Made by a program: the position numbers and the translations under genes
Origin: Chloroflexota bacterium
Lineage (GTDB): Bacteria; Chloroflexota; Anaerolineae; Anaerolineales; Villigracilaceae
Assembly: GCA_016219545.1 (NCBI GenBank)
Contig: JACRMH010000043.1
Coordinates: forward strand, 1-64,000
DNA length: 64,000 nt
Reading direction: 5' to 3'
Shown here: one piece after another, positions 14,495 to 23,570 of the stretch
How positions within the stretch are numbered: the first letter of the stretch is position 1
How the letters are laid out: the number at the start of each line of letters is the position of its first letter
Notes under the pieces: model-generated
The model's database searches: none
Seen by the model: the letters and a program-made list of their open reading frames with translations, nothing else
Told to the model about the DNA's origin: nothing

Positions 14495-15366
14495 CGTGTC
14501 AAGAACTCCATCAGGATCGGGTTTACGATTTCAGATTTTTCATAGTGGGGGATATGCCCGCAATGTTCGATGGGGTGAAATTCAGAATGCGGCAGGGCTG
14601 TCAAAAGCATTTTGCTATCATCAAATGGAACCGTATTGTCTTCTTTTCCCCAAAATAAAAGCGTGGGTTTTTGTAGTTTTCCAATGCGGATATAAGTATC
14701 ATAAAAAGATTCAAGCATTCCGTTCCGCATGGTGGATAGGATGGCTTGTTTAAACCCTTTATATTGCATCTGAATTTTGAATTGACTTTGAAAGTAGCCG
14801 ACCAATCCAGGATCATACAAATCTGAGGCAATACCCTTGACCATATTTCCGCTTCCGAATAGACCGAGAATGAATTCGCCAACGATGGGCAGTTTTACCA
14901 CCTCAAGCAGCGCTGAAAGCTTGATCCGTTGTGTCCCCGCAGGATCTATCAATACATGCTTGTTAACATACTCTGGGTACTGGTCAATGAAAGATGCGGT
15001 GATCGGTCCGCCCATGGAAAGCCCCAGCAAACTTACATTCCTTAACTTTAGCGCATCCAGCAGATCTTTGAGTTGATCCACAAAGAGGTGAATATCGTAA
15101 TCAACTCGCGGACGGTCTGAAAGTCCGCGCCCGAAAAGATCATAACGCAGAACTCGAAAGCCTGAGTTGACTAGAAACTCAAAGGTGGTATCAAAGATGA
15201 AATAGGGGACGGAGAATCCATGCACAAGCACAACAGGCTTTCCATTTGGATTTCCGCTTAATTCGTAATGAGTTAGGCCTTTTGAAAGCGCGGCGAAAGT
15301 ACCTCCCGCTTCCTTGCGAGCGGCATCGTTTAATTCCTTGGTTTCATCAAGATAGGGGAAGGTCAT
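14491..15366 (-). CDS. Alpha/beta hydrolase
   Basis: About 291 residues. VLVHGF gives the oxyanion region, GLSMGG the nucleophile elbow (Ser117), WGKEDNTVP the acid (Asp243) and HCGHIPHYEK the catalytic His (about 271), a complete triad. It is a soluble cytoplasmic hydrolase of unknown substrate. The ATG at 15366 is chosen because the longer frame begins inside the palindrome at 15377-15403; the ribosome site is weak. It follows the molybdopterin subunit on the same strand. Confidence 0.85.
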   Translation of the reverse strand: MTFPYLDETKELNDAARKEAGGTFAALSKGLTHYELSGNPNGKPVVLVHGFSVPYFIFDTTFEFLVNSGFRVLRYDLFGRGLSDRPRVDYDIHLFVDQLKDLLDALKLRNVSLLGLSMGGPITASFIDQYPEYVNKHVLIDPAGTQRIKLSALLEVVKLPIVGEFILGLFGSGNMVKGIASDLYDPGLVGYFQSQFKIQMQYKGFKQAILSTMRNGMLESFYDTYIRIGKLQKPTLLFWGKEDNTVPFDDSKMLLTALPHSEFHPIEHCGHIPHYEKSEIVNPILMEFLTR

Positions 15367-15376
15367 AGCCAAATGA

Positions 15377-15403
15377 GTAAGTCGGATTGGCAATCCGACT
15401 TAC
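15377..15403. repeat. Perfect palindrome GTAAGTCGGATTG
   Basis: GTAAGTCGGATTG (15377-15389) is inverted at 15391-15403 around one base. It lies just after the molybdopterin subunit stop and may act as an intercistronic stem-loop. It belongs to a set of palindromes with GTA-A/G-G ends (see 21646 and 50007). Confidence 0.7.
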
Positions 15404-15409
15404 AAGGAG

Positions 15410-17605
15410 TTACTTAATTTTCCCCAGCGCACGCAAAACGCGCTCCGGGGTGAATGGGAATTCGTTGATCCAAACCCCAATTGCATCATGGATGGCAGAT
15501 GCAATGACAGGCGCGACCGGCAGGAAGGGCAATTCGCCCAATCCGCGTGCGCCCCAGGGACCGTTCGGGTCGGGGATTTCCACCAAAACAGACTCAACAG
15601 ATTCAGGGATGTCTCGAATGGTTGGGATCAGGTATGTGCTTAATTGATCGGTCAGCACGCGACCGTCTTTTGTTTTGTAATCTTCAAGGACTGCGTAGCC
15701 ATGCGCCTGAACGACAGCGCCTTCGATCTGCCCTGTGACAAGGTCTGGGTTGATGGCTTTGCCGACATCATCGGCAGAAACAATGCGGATAACGCGCACT
15801 TGTCCGGTTTCTGTATCCACTTCCACTTCGGCGGCCTGAGCCACATAAGCATAGGAAAAGTTTGGTGTGGAATATCCAGTTTCATGATCGAAAGCCGTTG
15901 TGCGCGGCGCGAGATATTTAAATTCCGCGATTGCGGGTCTATCTTCCGCTTTCCATTTTTCCAAGGCTGCTTCCGCCGCGCCTTTGATGGCATTGCCGGC
16001 CATAAAGGTCATCCGTGAAGCGGATACGGAACCAGAGTTACCTTGATGTGCCGAGTCAGACGTGCGTAACTCGACTTTATTCACCGATACGCCGAGTGCA
16101 TGAGCCGCCATTTGGATCATGACCATATGCGTGCCTTGCCCAACTTCCGCGCCGGCATGGTGAACGATCACGTGGTCCATTTTTTCGTCGCCATGGATCT
16201 CAACTTTTGCCCAGCAGTTTTCCTGATAGCCAAAAGAGAAGCCAACGTTTTTGAATCCAGCGGCAAATCCTTGGCCACGGACGATGGTTTTACGGTCTAC
16301 GGGTTTTGGTTTACCGACCCTTTTCTTCTTCCACTTAAACTTATCGCGCGCGGCTTCTATGCATTGCGTGATGCTGACCGTTGGCGGGACAGGTGTGCCC
16401 ATGCTCATCAGGTCGCCGTCTTTTAGTGCGTTCTTTAAGCGGAACTCAACCGGGTCCATGCCAAGTTTTTCGGCAAGTTTATTCATTTGTGATTCGGCCA
16501 TAAATAAGGCTTGCGGTGCACCAAATCCGCGGAAGGCAGCGCCGGGTACATTGTTAGTGTAAACGCCGTACACATCCACTTTTGCATTTGGCATGAGATA
16601 CGGCCCGGTGGAGGTGATAGCCGAATTGCCAAGTACCTTGTTCGATGTGTACATGTACGCGCCGCCGTCGCCAATCAATTCGTTTTCAGCAGCGATCAGT
16701 TTGCCGTCTTTGGTTGCGCCCCATTTTGTTTTGATGCTGACCGCGTGTCTTTTTCCGTGACCGATCATGGATTCGCGGCGCGACCAGATGATCTTAACCG
16801 GTTGTTTTAGTTTCCATGCCGCCAATGCCAGCACGATCTGCACGGACATATCTTCACGTCCACCAAATGCGCCGCCGATGGCCGGATAGATGACGCGGAT
16901 CATTTCATCTGGAAGATCGAGGGCATGGGCAATCGCTTCGCGGTCGGCATGAGTCCATTGACCGCCTGCTTCGATGGTAACGCGGCCTTCATCATCTATA
17001 TAAGCCAGCCCTGCTTCGGGTTGTAGATAGGCATGTTCCTGAACCGGTGTTTGATATTCGCTTTCGACAATCACATCTGCTTTCGCAAAGGCTTCGTCCA
17101 CATTGCCTTTGCGAATCTTGTAATGGACGCAAACGTTGGTGTCGCCCCTATCCGGGTGCAGGATCGGCGCATCGGAGCGCAGAGCAGTTGTCGGGTCAGA
17201 AAGAAGCGGCAGGTCCTCATAATCCACTTGAATTAATTTCGCGGCCGCTTCAGCATCGGACTCGGTCTTTGCGACAACCACGGCAACTTGATCGCCAACG
17301 AAGCGGACGATGTCGGTGTAAGGCTTGCTCGAACCGGGTCCGCAAAGAACTGGCTGATCCGGGATTTGCAATCCGTATTCGTTGACAGGTACATCTTTCG
17401 CGGTGTATACAGCCACAACACCCGGTGCGCTTTCGGCGGTTTGGGTATGGATATTTTTTACGCGCGCGTGAGGACGTTCGGCGAAGAGTACCTTCATGTG
17501 CAACATGCCGTTGACATGAAGGTCGCCGGAGTAAAGCGTTTCGCCTGTGACCTTACCGCGGGCGTCAATACGTGGAAGTGATTTGCCGATTGAATTTTGA
17601 ACCAT
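15410..17605 (-). CDS. Xanthine dehydrogenase-family molybdopterin-binding subunit
   Basis: 731 residues, the large catalytic subunit of an XDH-family hydroxylase. GGAFGGRE (244-251), AFRGFGAPQA (357-366) and GLGE (688-691, Glu691 as the likely catalytic base) are all present. The FRGFG motif is of the xanthine-dehydrogenase type and not the CO-dehydrogenase type, which carries an AYRCxxR loop. It hydroxylates a purine or other N-heterocycle with water as oxygen donor. It pairs with the fused FAD/2Fe-2S protein at 18046-19470. YqeB and YqeC nearby suggest a selenium-containing Mo cofactor; the substrate is unknown. Confidence 0.9.
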   Translation of the reverse strand: MVQNSIGKSLPRIDARGKVTGETLYSGDLHVNGMLHMKVLFAERPHARVKNIHTQTAESAPGVVAVYTAKDVPVNEYGLQIPDQPVLCGPGSSKPYTDIVRFVGDQVAVVVAKTESDAEAAAKLIQVDYEDLPLLSDPTTALRSDAPILHPDRGDTNVCVHYKIRKGNVDEAFAKADVIVESEYQTPVQEHAYLQPEAGLAYIDDEGRVTIEAGGQWTHADREAIAHALDLPDEMIRVIYPAIGGAFGGREDMSVQIVLALAAWKLKQPVKIIWSRRESMIGHGKRHAVSIKTKWGATKDGKLIAAENELIGDGGAYMYTSNKVLGNSAITSTGPYLMPNAKVDVYGVYTNNVPGAAFRGFGAPQALFMAESQMNKLAEKLGMDPVEFRLKNALKDGDLMSMGTPVPPTVSITQCIEAARDKFKWKKKRVGKPKPVDRKTIVRGQGFAAGFKNVGFSFGYQENCWAKVEIHGDEKMDHVIVHHAGAEVGQGTHMVMIQMAAHALGVSVNKVELRTSDSAHQGNSGSVSASRMTFMAGNAIKGAAEAALEKWKAEDRPAIAEFKYLAPRTTAFDHETGYSTPNFSYAYVAQAAEVEVDTETGQVRVIRIVSADDVGKAINPDLVTGQIEGAVVQAHGYAVLEDYKTKDGRVLTDQLSTYLIPTIRDIPESVESVLVEIPDPNGPWGARGLGELPFLPVAPVIASAIHDAIGVWINEFPFTPERVLRALGKIK

Positions 17606-17610
17606 GGTTC

Positions 17611-18039
17611 TTACCGGGATTTCTTTTTAGCTACAAATCTTGGAGGTGGTGCGTCAGTGGGTCCATACCGTGAAGGTCCGACGAAGCTGTATACGATGGC
17701 ATAAATTGTTGAGATCAATCCGCCGATCAGGATCGTAAAAAGGAGACTGGCGGATATATAGGCATATAAATTTGGGATTCTTGTCAGCGGCCCAAAAACC
17801 TGGATCAGGCCGGATGATTTATAAAAGTAATCGGGTAATTCCATATAGCCGACCAATTGATAGGGCAGTTGCCATTTTTTTTCAATGGCATAGTTGATGG
17901 TGGATATGCCAATTGCGATAGACATGGCTGGAACGATAAGCATCATTAAACAACCGATACCTCGCCAAATAACATGCGGTCCCTGTGACTTTGGTGGTTT
18001 TGGTGCCATGCGTGAAAAACTTGAATATTTACCCATCAT
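17611..18039 (-). CDS. Small membrane protein between hydroxylase subunits
   Basis: 142 residues with two clear hydrophobic helices (about 28-50 and 93-118), a proline-rich N-terminus and a basic C-terminus. No family is recognised. Spacing of 5-6 bases on each side places it in the same transcript as the two hydroxylase subunits. A membrane protein here could anchor the enzyme or act in transport of its substrate; both are guesses. Confidence 0.6.
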   Translation of the reverse strand: MMGKYSSFSRMAPKPPKSQGPHVIWRGIGCLMMLIVPAMSIAIGISTINYAIEKKWQLPYQLVGYMELPDYFYKSSGLIQVFGPLTRIPNLYAYISASLLFTILIGGLISTIYAIVYSFVGPSRYGPTDAPPPRFVAKKKSR

Positions 18040-18045
18040 TACCTC

Positions 18046-19470
18046 TTAAGCTTTAATCTTGCTGGCGGTTTCGATTGCCTTGACGATCTTGTAATAACCT
18101 GTGCATCGGCACAGATTTCCGGTAATGGCTTGCTCGATCTCGTTATGAGTTGGGTTGGATTTTTCTTCCAGCAGTTTTGCGGCGGACATGATGAAGCCCG
18201 GTGTGCAATATCCGCATTGGACGGCGCCATGTTCAATAAAGGCATCCTGCACCGGGTGAAGTTTTTTGCCGTTCGAGAGTCCTTCAACGGTGATGATCTC
18301 TGCGCCATGCGCGCGCGGTGCGGGGACAAGACAGGCCATCACGGCTTTGCTATCGAGAAAGATAGTACATGCGCCGCATTCCCCTTCAGCACAGCCTTCT
18401 TTTGTGCCGGTCAACATGCCTTCTTCGCGGAGCAGGCGCAATAAGGTTTTGTTGTGCCCGCTGTTGAAGGTGTAATTCTTTCCGTTAATGGTGGTCTCAA
18501 TAACATTGACGATGGACGATGGATGGTGGACGGTCTGTTGTCCACGGTCTGCGGTCTTTTTGCCAGACAAAAGGATCGGCTTCTTCGGCATCCCGTCCTG
18601 TTCATTTCCATCGCGGATTGCGGTCAGCCCGCGTTTGGTGATGACGCGTACCATCTCACGGCGATAGGCGGCCGAGCCGCGCACATCGTCAATGGGGCGG
18701 GCGGCCTGCATGGCGAGGTCGGCGGCGTGGGCGATATTCTTCTCGTTGAGTTTTTTCCTGGCGAGAAATTTTTCCGCTTCAACTGCGTGGATGATGATCG
18801 GGGTCACTGCTCCGAGGGTGATGGATGCAGATTTGACAGTATCAGCTTTCAGATTAAGTATGATCGCTGCGTTTACTAGCGAAATTGCCTGTGCGCGTCT
18901 CAAGGCTAGTTTGATGAAAGTCCCGCGTTGGGTTTCTGTCAATGCAGGGAATGAGATCTCAACGAGCATTTCATCGGCTTGCATCACGTTCTTGCGGACG
19001 CCTGTATAGAATTCACTTAATGGAACGATTCGTTCCCTGCGAGTTGAAACCAGGGTCACGCTTGCGCCGAGTGCCATAAGCGGTGTAATGGTATCGTTGG
19101 CGGGCGAAGCTGTAATAAGATTTCCAGCCACTGTTCCGCGATTGCGGATCTGCGGTGCGCCGACTTCCCACGCGGCGCGCGCCAGAGGATAGGCGCGTGT
19201 GCGGATGAGTTTGGACGCCACGCAATCATTGTGAGTGACGAGCGCTCCAATGTGGATGATGTCATCTTCGTCAATTGTGATTTGATCTAATTTTGGGATG
19301 CGGGTTACATCAATGAGGGTATCGATCCCTTTGCGTACACCGCGTTCGAGTTCGAGAATAAGGTCAGTGCCGCCGGCTACAATGCGGGCGCGTTCTTTTT
19401 TCTCCCCCAGGATTTTAATAACATCATCAACCGAAGTTGCATTGGTGTATTCGTGCCACATAGGATTCAA
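18046..19470 (-). CDS. Fused FAD-binding and [2Fe-2S] subunits of a molybdenum hydroxylase
   Basis: 474 residues. Residues 1 to about 290 are the FAD subunit (VAGGTD 31-36, IRNRGTVAGNL 108-118). Residues about 324-474 are the [2Fe-2S] subunit: plant-type cluster C360, C365, C368, C380 and second cluster C419, C422, C454, C456. In most three-subunit hydroxylases these are separate genes, or the order is Fe-S then FAD. The linker (about 300-323, GKKTADRGQQTVHHPSSI) is encoded by a GGACGATGGATGG/GTCCAC repeat. It passes electrons from the Mo site via two clusters to FAD. Confidence 0.9.
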   Translation of the reverse strand: MNPMWHEYTNATSVDDVIKILGEKKERARIVAGGTDLILELERGVRKGIDTLIDVTRIPKLDQITIDEDDIIHIGALVTHNDCVASKLIRTRAYPLARAAWEVGAPQIRNRGTVAGNLITASPANDTITPLMALGASVTLVSTRRERIVPLSEFYTGVRKNVMQADEMLVEISFPALTETQRGTFIKLALRRAQAISLVNAAIILNLKADTVKSASITLGAVTPIIIHAVEAEKFLARKKLNEKNIAHAADLAMQAARPIDDVRGSAAYRREMVRVITKRGLTAIRDGNEQDGMPKKPILLSGKKTADRGQQTVHHPSSIVNVIETTINGKNYTFNSGHNKTLLRLLREEGMLTGTKEGCAEGECGACTIFLDSKAVMACLVPAPRAHGAEIITVEGLSNGKKLHPVQDAFIEHGAVQCGYCTPGFIMSAAKLLEEKSNPTHNEIEQAITGNLCRCTGYYKIVKAIETASKIKA

Positions 19471-19472
19471 CT

Positions 19473-19560
19473 ATGTCGTTGCGAGGAGGGTGCTTTTCCC
19501 GACAAAGCAATTTCCTCATTCTGTGAGGTTGCTTCGTCGCTCCGCTCCTCGCAACGACAT
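19473..19560. mobile_element. GTCGTTGCGAG palindromic element, copy 2
   Basis: 88 bp. ATGTCGTTGCGAGGAG (19473-19488) is perfectly inverted at 19545-19560, with an inner AAGCAA..TTGCTT pair. It sits just upstream of the hydroxylase operon start and may hold part of the promoter region. Confidence 0.7.
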
Positions 19561-19570
19561 GTATGTTGTT

Positions 19571-20095
19571 TTACTGTCCGCTTCCGGTCACGACCTCAGA
19601 GCGGCGCTCGAAGGTTTCCACGGCGAGGCGGGCGAGGGATGTCAGGTTGCGGATGGCGGCGGGCAGGGCGGCCTCATCGGCAAGGCTGGCTTCCACGTTG
19701 TCCAGTGCGCCTTTGACCTGGTCAGCAAGGGTGAAGAATGCAACATCGAATTGATAGATCGCTTCGAGTTCCTTCTCGTTGATCTTGGTGGCATCGAACA
19801 AACCTGAGTATCCACGCGCAGCTCTGGAAATCTTGTCAATGAAGGTGCGCAGGGCAAGCGCGGACTTTTCCATATCATCCACATATTTGATCATGCCGTT
19901 GTTGACAAGTTCAATTTGCAGGTTGGAAGCGCGTCCCCAAAGTTCTTCGAAGCGGCGCGCAACAGTGTCACGCAGAATTTTGTCTGCGTCGCGGCGGTTT
20001 TGTCTTTCAATGTAGCCGCTGAAACCGGGAATGAACGACAACAGTTTCTTGAACGGGTCTGCCTGGTCTTTTACTTTTTCAAAAAAATCACTCAT
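19571..20095 (-). CDS. Helical hypothetical protein
   Basis: 174 residues, predicted mostly long amphipathic helices; no membrane segment or signal peptide. PGFSGYIERQNRRDADKILRD near the N-terminus suggests a bundle with a basic patch. I do not recognise the family. GCAGGAGG lies 6 bases before the ATG, a strong ribosome site. It is separated from the hydroxylase operon by a palindromic element. Confidence 0.65.
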   Translation of the reverse strand: MSDFFEKVKDQADPFKKLLSFIPGFSGYIERQNRRDADKILRDTVARRFEELWGRASNLQIELVNNGMIKYVDDMEKSALALRTFIDKISRAARGYSGLFDATKINEKELEAIYQFDVAFFTLADQVKGALDNVEASLADEAALPAAIRNLTSLARLAVETFERRSEVVTGSGQ

Positions 20096-20173
20096 GTGAG
20101 CCTCCTGCCATAATATACGAGAGTACTATCAATTCGTCTCACGACTATGCTGATTATATCGTTTAATTCCAGT

Positions 20174-20179
20174 TATAAT
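20174..20179 (+). promoter_or_regulatory. Probable -10 box of the aldolase gene
   Basis: TATAAT lies 35 bases upstream of the aldolase start. No good -35 is seen at the right distance. Transcription would begin near 20186, leaving a short leader with AGGAG. Confidence 0.45.
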
Positions 20180-20214
20180 CAAGTTACCATTATTTCCTCA
20201 GGAGTATATAAACA

Positions 20215-21633
20215 ATGTCGAATCAAATAAAAGAATTGCTTGACCTGGTTGAAAATAGTTTATCTGTGGATGGATCAACGGTCAAAGTAATTGACGCGGC
20301 CAAATTCAGAAAGAATGTTGGCAAACTGGTGGAGCGATCCGCTTTCGCCTCAGACTCAACTGCGGGCTGGTCCCGTTTCCTGGTCCGCTCTGCTGCTTTG
20401 GAGTTGGGCATTTACCCCGCATCCATTCATGAACTCTACATGGCCCGTGGACGCGGCGATGTCCCCACGACCTTTTGCACACCCGCATTCAATTTGCGCG
20501 CGCTTTCTTATCATGCCGCGCGCGCCATGTTCCGTGCTGCGAACAAGATCAACGGCGGCGCTTTCATTTTTGAACTTGCGCGTTCCGAAATGAGCTATAC
20601 CGCACAGCGTCCCTCCGAGTATGCGACCAACGTTTTCGCCGCCGCCATTGCCGAAGGATTCGTCGGACCGGTATTCATTCAGGGTGACCACTTCCAGGTG
20701 TCGGCTAAGAAATATGGGACCGATCCGCAGGGCGAATTAAAAGCCGTGCGTGACCTGTCCATTGAGGCCATGGATGCCGGCTTCTTCAACATTGATGTGG
20801 ATACTTCCACGTTGGTGGATATCAATTTGCCCACTGTTCCTGAACAACAGGCTTTAAACTGCCGGCTGTCGGCGGAACTTTCTGCCTTTATCCGTGAACA
20901 CGAACCCAAAGGTGTGACCATTTCCATTGGCGGTGAGATCGGCGAAGTCGGCACGAACAATTCAACGGAACCTGAACTCCGCGCCTACATGGATGGTTAC
21001 AATGCTGACATGAAAAAGCTTGCGCCCGGCAAGCCCGGACTGAGCAAGATCAGTGTGCTGACTGGCACTTCGCATGGTGGCACAGTTCTTGCGGATGGCT
21101 CCATTGCCAAAGTGACGATTGCCTTCGATGTTCTGCGTGACTTGAGTCGCGTATCTCGCAAGGAGTATGGCATGGGCGGAACTGTCCAACATGGTGCGTC
21201 CACTGTGGCTGAGGAAAACTTCCATCAATTTGTTACTAATGAAGCCATTGAAGTTCATCTTGCCACCAATTTTGCAACCATGTTCTTTGACAATATCCCC
21301 GCCGACCTGAAAGCGGAAATGTATGCCTGGCTGGATGTCAACTCCGCTGGTGACCGCAAGCCCGGCATGACCGATGAACAGTTCTATTACAAATCCCGCA
21401 AGAATGCCATCGGACCTTTCAAGGCAAAATCCTATGCCCTGCCCGCGGAAGCTACAACTAAACTTGACGCTGCATGGGAAGCGCAATTTGACAAGCTCTT
21501 CAATCTGCTGGGCGTGAAGGATACGATGAAGTATGTCAAACAATACATCACCACTGCAAAAGTCACTCCTAAACTTGCAAATTATGTGAAAGAGGCAGTC
21601 GCGGCGGAAGATGTCAGCGATTTGTCGGATTAG
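20215..21633 (+). CDS. Class II fructose-bisphosphate aldolase-family protein (long form)
   Basis: 472 residues, longer than the usual 280-360. QGDHFQ (156-161), FNIDVDTSTLVD (191-202), GGEIGEVG (239-246), TSHGG (285-289) and VQHGAST (324-330) correspond to the metal- and phosphate-binding loops of class II aldolases, with His159, Glu241, His287 and His326 as likely zinc ligands. The family splits fructose-1,6-bisphosphate or related ketose phosphates. The sugar specificity of this long type is not certain. AGGAG lies 9 bases before the ATG. It stands alone with its own promoter. Confidence 0.82.
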   Translation: MSNQIKELLDLVENSLSVDGSTVKVIDAAKFRKNVGKLVERSAFASDSTAGWSRFLVRSAALELGIYPASIHELYMARGRGDVPTTFCTPAFNLRALSYHAARAMFRAANKINGGAFIFELARSEMSYTAQRPSEYATNVFAAAIAEGFVGPVFIQGDHFQVSAKKYGTDPQGELKAVRDLSIEAMDAGFFNIDVDTSTLVDINLPTVPEQQALNCRLSAELSAFIREHEPKGVTISIGGEIGEVGTNNSTEPELRAYMDGYNADMKKLAPGKPGLSKISVLTGTSHGGTVLADGSIAKVTIAFDVLRDLSRVSRKEYGMGGTVQHGASTVAEENFHQFVTNEAIEVHLATNFATMFFDNIPADLKAEMYAWLDVNSAGDRKPGMTDEQFYYKSRKNAIGPFKAKSYALPAEATTKLDAAWEAQFDKLFNLLGVKDTMKYVKQYITTAKVTPKLANYVKEAVAAEDVSDLSD

Positions 21634-21645
21634 TTTATGTAATTT

Positions 21646-21674
21646 TGTAGGTCACGTCTCAGACGTGACCTACA
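21646..21674. repeat. Perfect palindrome TGTAGGTCACGTCT
   Basis: TGTAGGTCACGTCT (21646-21659) is inverted at 21661-21674 around one base. It lies after the aldolase gene and may end its transcript. It is one of three palindromes with GTA-A/G-G ends. Confidence 0.7.
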
Positions 21675-21683
21675 TTTCTTATT

Positions 21684-22187
21684 ATGCCAAAATCTGACCA
21701 AGGCGTTACTAAAGATAGATATATGCTCATTCCCCGCACGGCGATCTTTGCCCGAAGGGGTCAGGGAGATGAGTATTTGTTAATTAAAGGCGCGCCGACC
21801 AAAAGATTATGGGCCGGCAAATATAACGGCATTGGCGGTCACGTGGAACGCGGAGAGAATATCCTTTTTTCAGCACAGCGAGAGTTGCTTGAAGAGACGG
21901 GGCTTCTTGCAGACTTGTGGTTATGCGGCACTGTCATTGTGGATGCCGGGGAGACGGGCATCTGTCTGTTCATGTTTTGCGGGGAGAATCCCCAAGGCGA
22001 GCTCAAGGCCAGTGAGGAAGGATCAATTGAATGGGTTAAGAAAGAAGCGGTTCTTCATCTTCCAGTGGTGGAAGATCTGCCCATTCTATTAGATCGAATC
22101 GATAACATGAAGCGCGGTGACCCGCCTTTTTCGGCGCGCTCTTATTATGATGAAAACGATCAATTGAAAGTTGTTTTCGGGGACTAA
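21684..22187 (+). CDS. Nudix hydrolase (MutT-like)
   Basis: 167 residues. The Nudix box is complete at residues 52-74: G52, E58, R66-E67, E70-E71, G73. The family hydrolyses nucleoside diphosphates linked to another group, such as 8-oxo-dGTP, releasing pyrophosphate or a phosphate; Mg2+ is bound by the Glu residues. Residues before the box (RLWAGKYNGIGGHVERGE) resemble 8-oxo-dGTP diphosphatases, so nucleotide pool cleaning is a likely role. The exact substrate is not certain. Confidence 0.88.
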   Translation: MPKSDQGVTKDRYMLIPRTAIFARRGQGDEYLLIKGAPTKRLWAGKYNGIGGHVERGENILFSAQRELLEETGLLADLWLCGTVIVDAGETGICLFMFCGENPQGELKASEEGSIEWVKKEAVLHLPVVEDLPILLDRIDNMKRGDPPFSARSYYDENDQLKVVFGD

Positions 22188-22196
22188 AAAATATTA

Positions 22197-22301
22197 ACCA
22201 CAAAGGGGCACGAAGGTACACAAAGGATTTTGTTTTCTTCGTGACTCTCACCTGCACTGCACCGAACGCAGAACAGGTGCAAGTGTTGTCTCCTTTGTGG
22301 T
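22197..22301. repeat. ACCACAAAGG inverted pair between convergent genes
   Basis: ACCACAAAGG (22197-22206) is inverted at 22292-22301, with GGCACGAAGG and ACACAAAGG copies between. It lies between the Nudix and histidine kinase genes, which converge, and may serve as a weak two-way terminator. It is related to the repeat at 1924-1958. Confidence 0.5.
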
Positions 22302-22309
22302 GAAAAAAC

Positions 22310-23476
22310 TTACTGCCACTTCATCAATGAGATCGTAAACTTGCTGCCCTTGCCGGGCGTACTTTCCACATCCAGCGAACCATTGTGTTGTTGAATGACC
22401 TGTCTTGTGATCGAAAGCCCCAAACCAAGCCCGCCATATAATTCATCGCCGCTTTTCTCAAGGTGCGCGAAGCGGTCAAAGATGCGCGGACGGATGTCTG
22501 TGGCAATGCCGATGCCGTGATCTTCGACAGAAATTTGTACACGGTTTCCTGTTTCGGCAAAACTGATCTCCACCGTTCCGTTCGGATGGCTGAATTTGAC
22601 CGCGTTATCCACCAATGCAGTGATCGCTTTTTCAAGTGAATGTTTGTCGCCCTGCACAGCGGATATTTTTTGATTCCCTTTTATCTTCAAGGTCACCTGT
22701 CGCGCGGTTGCTTTGTCTTGATACGCTTTGACAACATCTTCTGCCACATTGATGATGTTCACAGATTGAAATTCAGGGAGCACCAGTTCGATCTCTTGCA
22801 GGAAGAGGATGTCATTGGTAAGCGTCACGATCTGGTCCACATTGCGTGTGACCGTATCCACCACAGTATCAAGTTGGTCGCTAGAGACCATCCCTTTTTT
22901 GAGGGCATGTAAATACCCGCTCGCGACCATCAACGGGGTGCGTAATTCATGCGCGATGTTTGAAAGGAATTCATGCCGTGCCATATCCTGCGCGGCAAGT
23001 TTTTGGTAGGCATCGGCCAATTCGGCGGCTCGCAGGCGCAAGTCTTCGATGGTCAACTCATCGTTCTGGCGCAGACGGTTGCTGATCTCGCCGATCATGG
23101 CCATGGACACGCTCGGACTGTGTTTCAGTACGCGGTTGAATCCTTCCTTGTCCAGTTCCAGCAATGTTGCGTTGGTTACAGATGTTACGGTTGCGGCGCG
23201 AGGTGCGTTGTGGATCAACGCCATTTCCCCGAAGAAATCACCCGCTGTGAGGGTCTTTAGTAAACGGTCTTCTGTATTATTGATCACCTTTGTAACTTTG
23301 AATTCCCCTTCAAGGATCATGTAGAACGAGTACTCTATCGCATTTTCTTTGCATATCACCGTATCAGGAGGAAATACTTTAATCCGGCTGTTCATGATAA
23401 TTTCCTGCATTTCGTCAGGGCTGATTCCGGGGAATGCGCGCGGGATGATCTTTGCGGGCGTACGAATCGTTGTCAT
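22310..23476 (-). CDS. Cyclic-nucleotide-binding-domain histidine kinase
   Basis: 388 residues. Residues about 10-130 are a CRP-like cNMP-binding fold with GDFFGEMAL and APRAATV at the phosphate-binding cassette. A short coiled helix leads to the HisKA dimerisation domain, with His176 in FLSNIAHELRTP, then a HATPase_c domain with DNAVKF (N box), DHGIGI (G1) and GLGLGLSI (G2). It is cytoplasmic with no membrane helix. It probably senses a nucleotide or redox signal and phosphorylates a response regulator not adjacent here. The ATG at 23476 has AGGAG 8 bases upstream. Confidence 0.9.
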   Translation of the reverse strand: MTTIRTPAKIIPRAFPGISPDEMQEIIMNSRIKVFPPDTVICKENAIEYSFYMILEGEFKVTKVINNTEDRLLKTLTAGDFFGEMALIHNAPRAATVTSVTNATLLELDKEGFNRVLKHSPSVSMAMIGEISNRLRQNDELTIEDLRLRAAELADAYQKLAAQDMARHEFLSNIAHELRTPLMVASGYLHALKKGMVSSDQLDTVVDTVTRNVDQIVTLTNDILFLQEIELVLPEFQSVNIINVAEDVVKAYQDKATARQVTLKIKGNQKISAVQGDKHSLEKAITALVDNAVKFSHPNGTVEISFAETGNRVQISVEDHGIGIATDIRPRIFDRFAHLEKSGDELYGGLGLGLSITRQVIQQHNGSLDVESTPGKGSKFTISLMKWQ

Positions 23477-23536
23477 GATTTTCTCCTGAAGACTAATTCC
23501 ACATTGCATTATCTCAGAATTATCAGAAAAATGGAA

Positions 23537-23564
23537 TTGCGATTTCAAAACATTAATCTATAAT
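23537..23564 (+). promoter_or_regulatory. Promoter of the phosphoesterase gene, leaderless
   Basis: TTGCGA (23537-23542), 16-bp spacer, TATAAT (23559-23564). The ATG follows 6 bases later at 23571, so transcription should start at or next to the start codon and the mRNA would be leaderless. No ribosome site is present. Confidence 0.6.
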
Positions 23565-23570
23565 AGGGAT

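Noticed and set aside
15410..17605. Carbon monoxide dehydrogenase large subunit
   Set aside because: The active-site loop reads AFRGFG as in xanthine dehydrogenases; the AYRC loop of CO dehydrogenases is absent.
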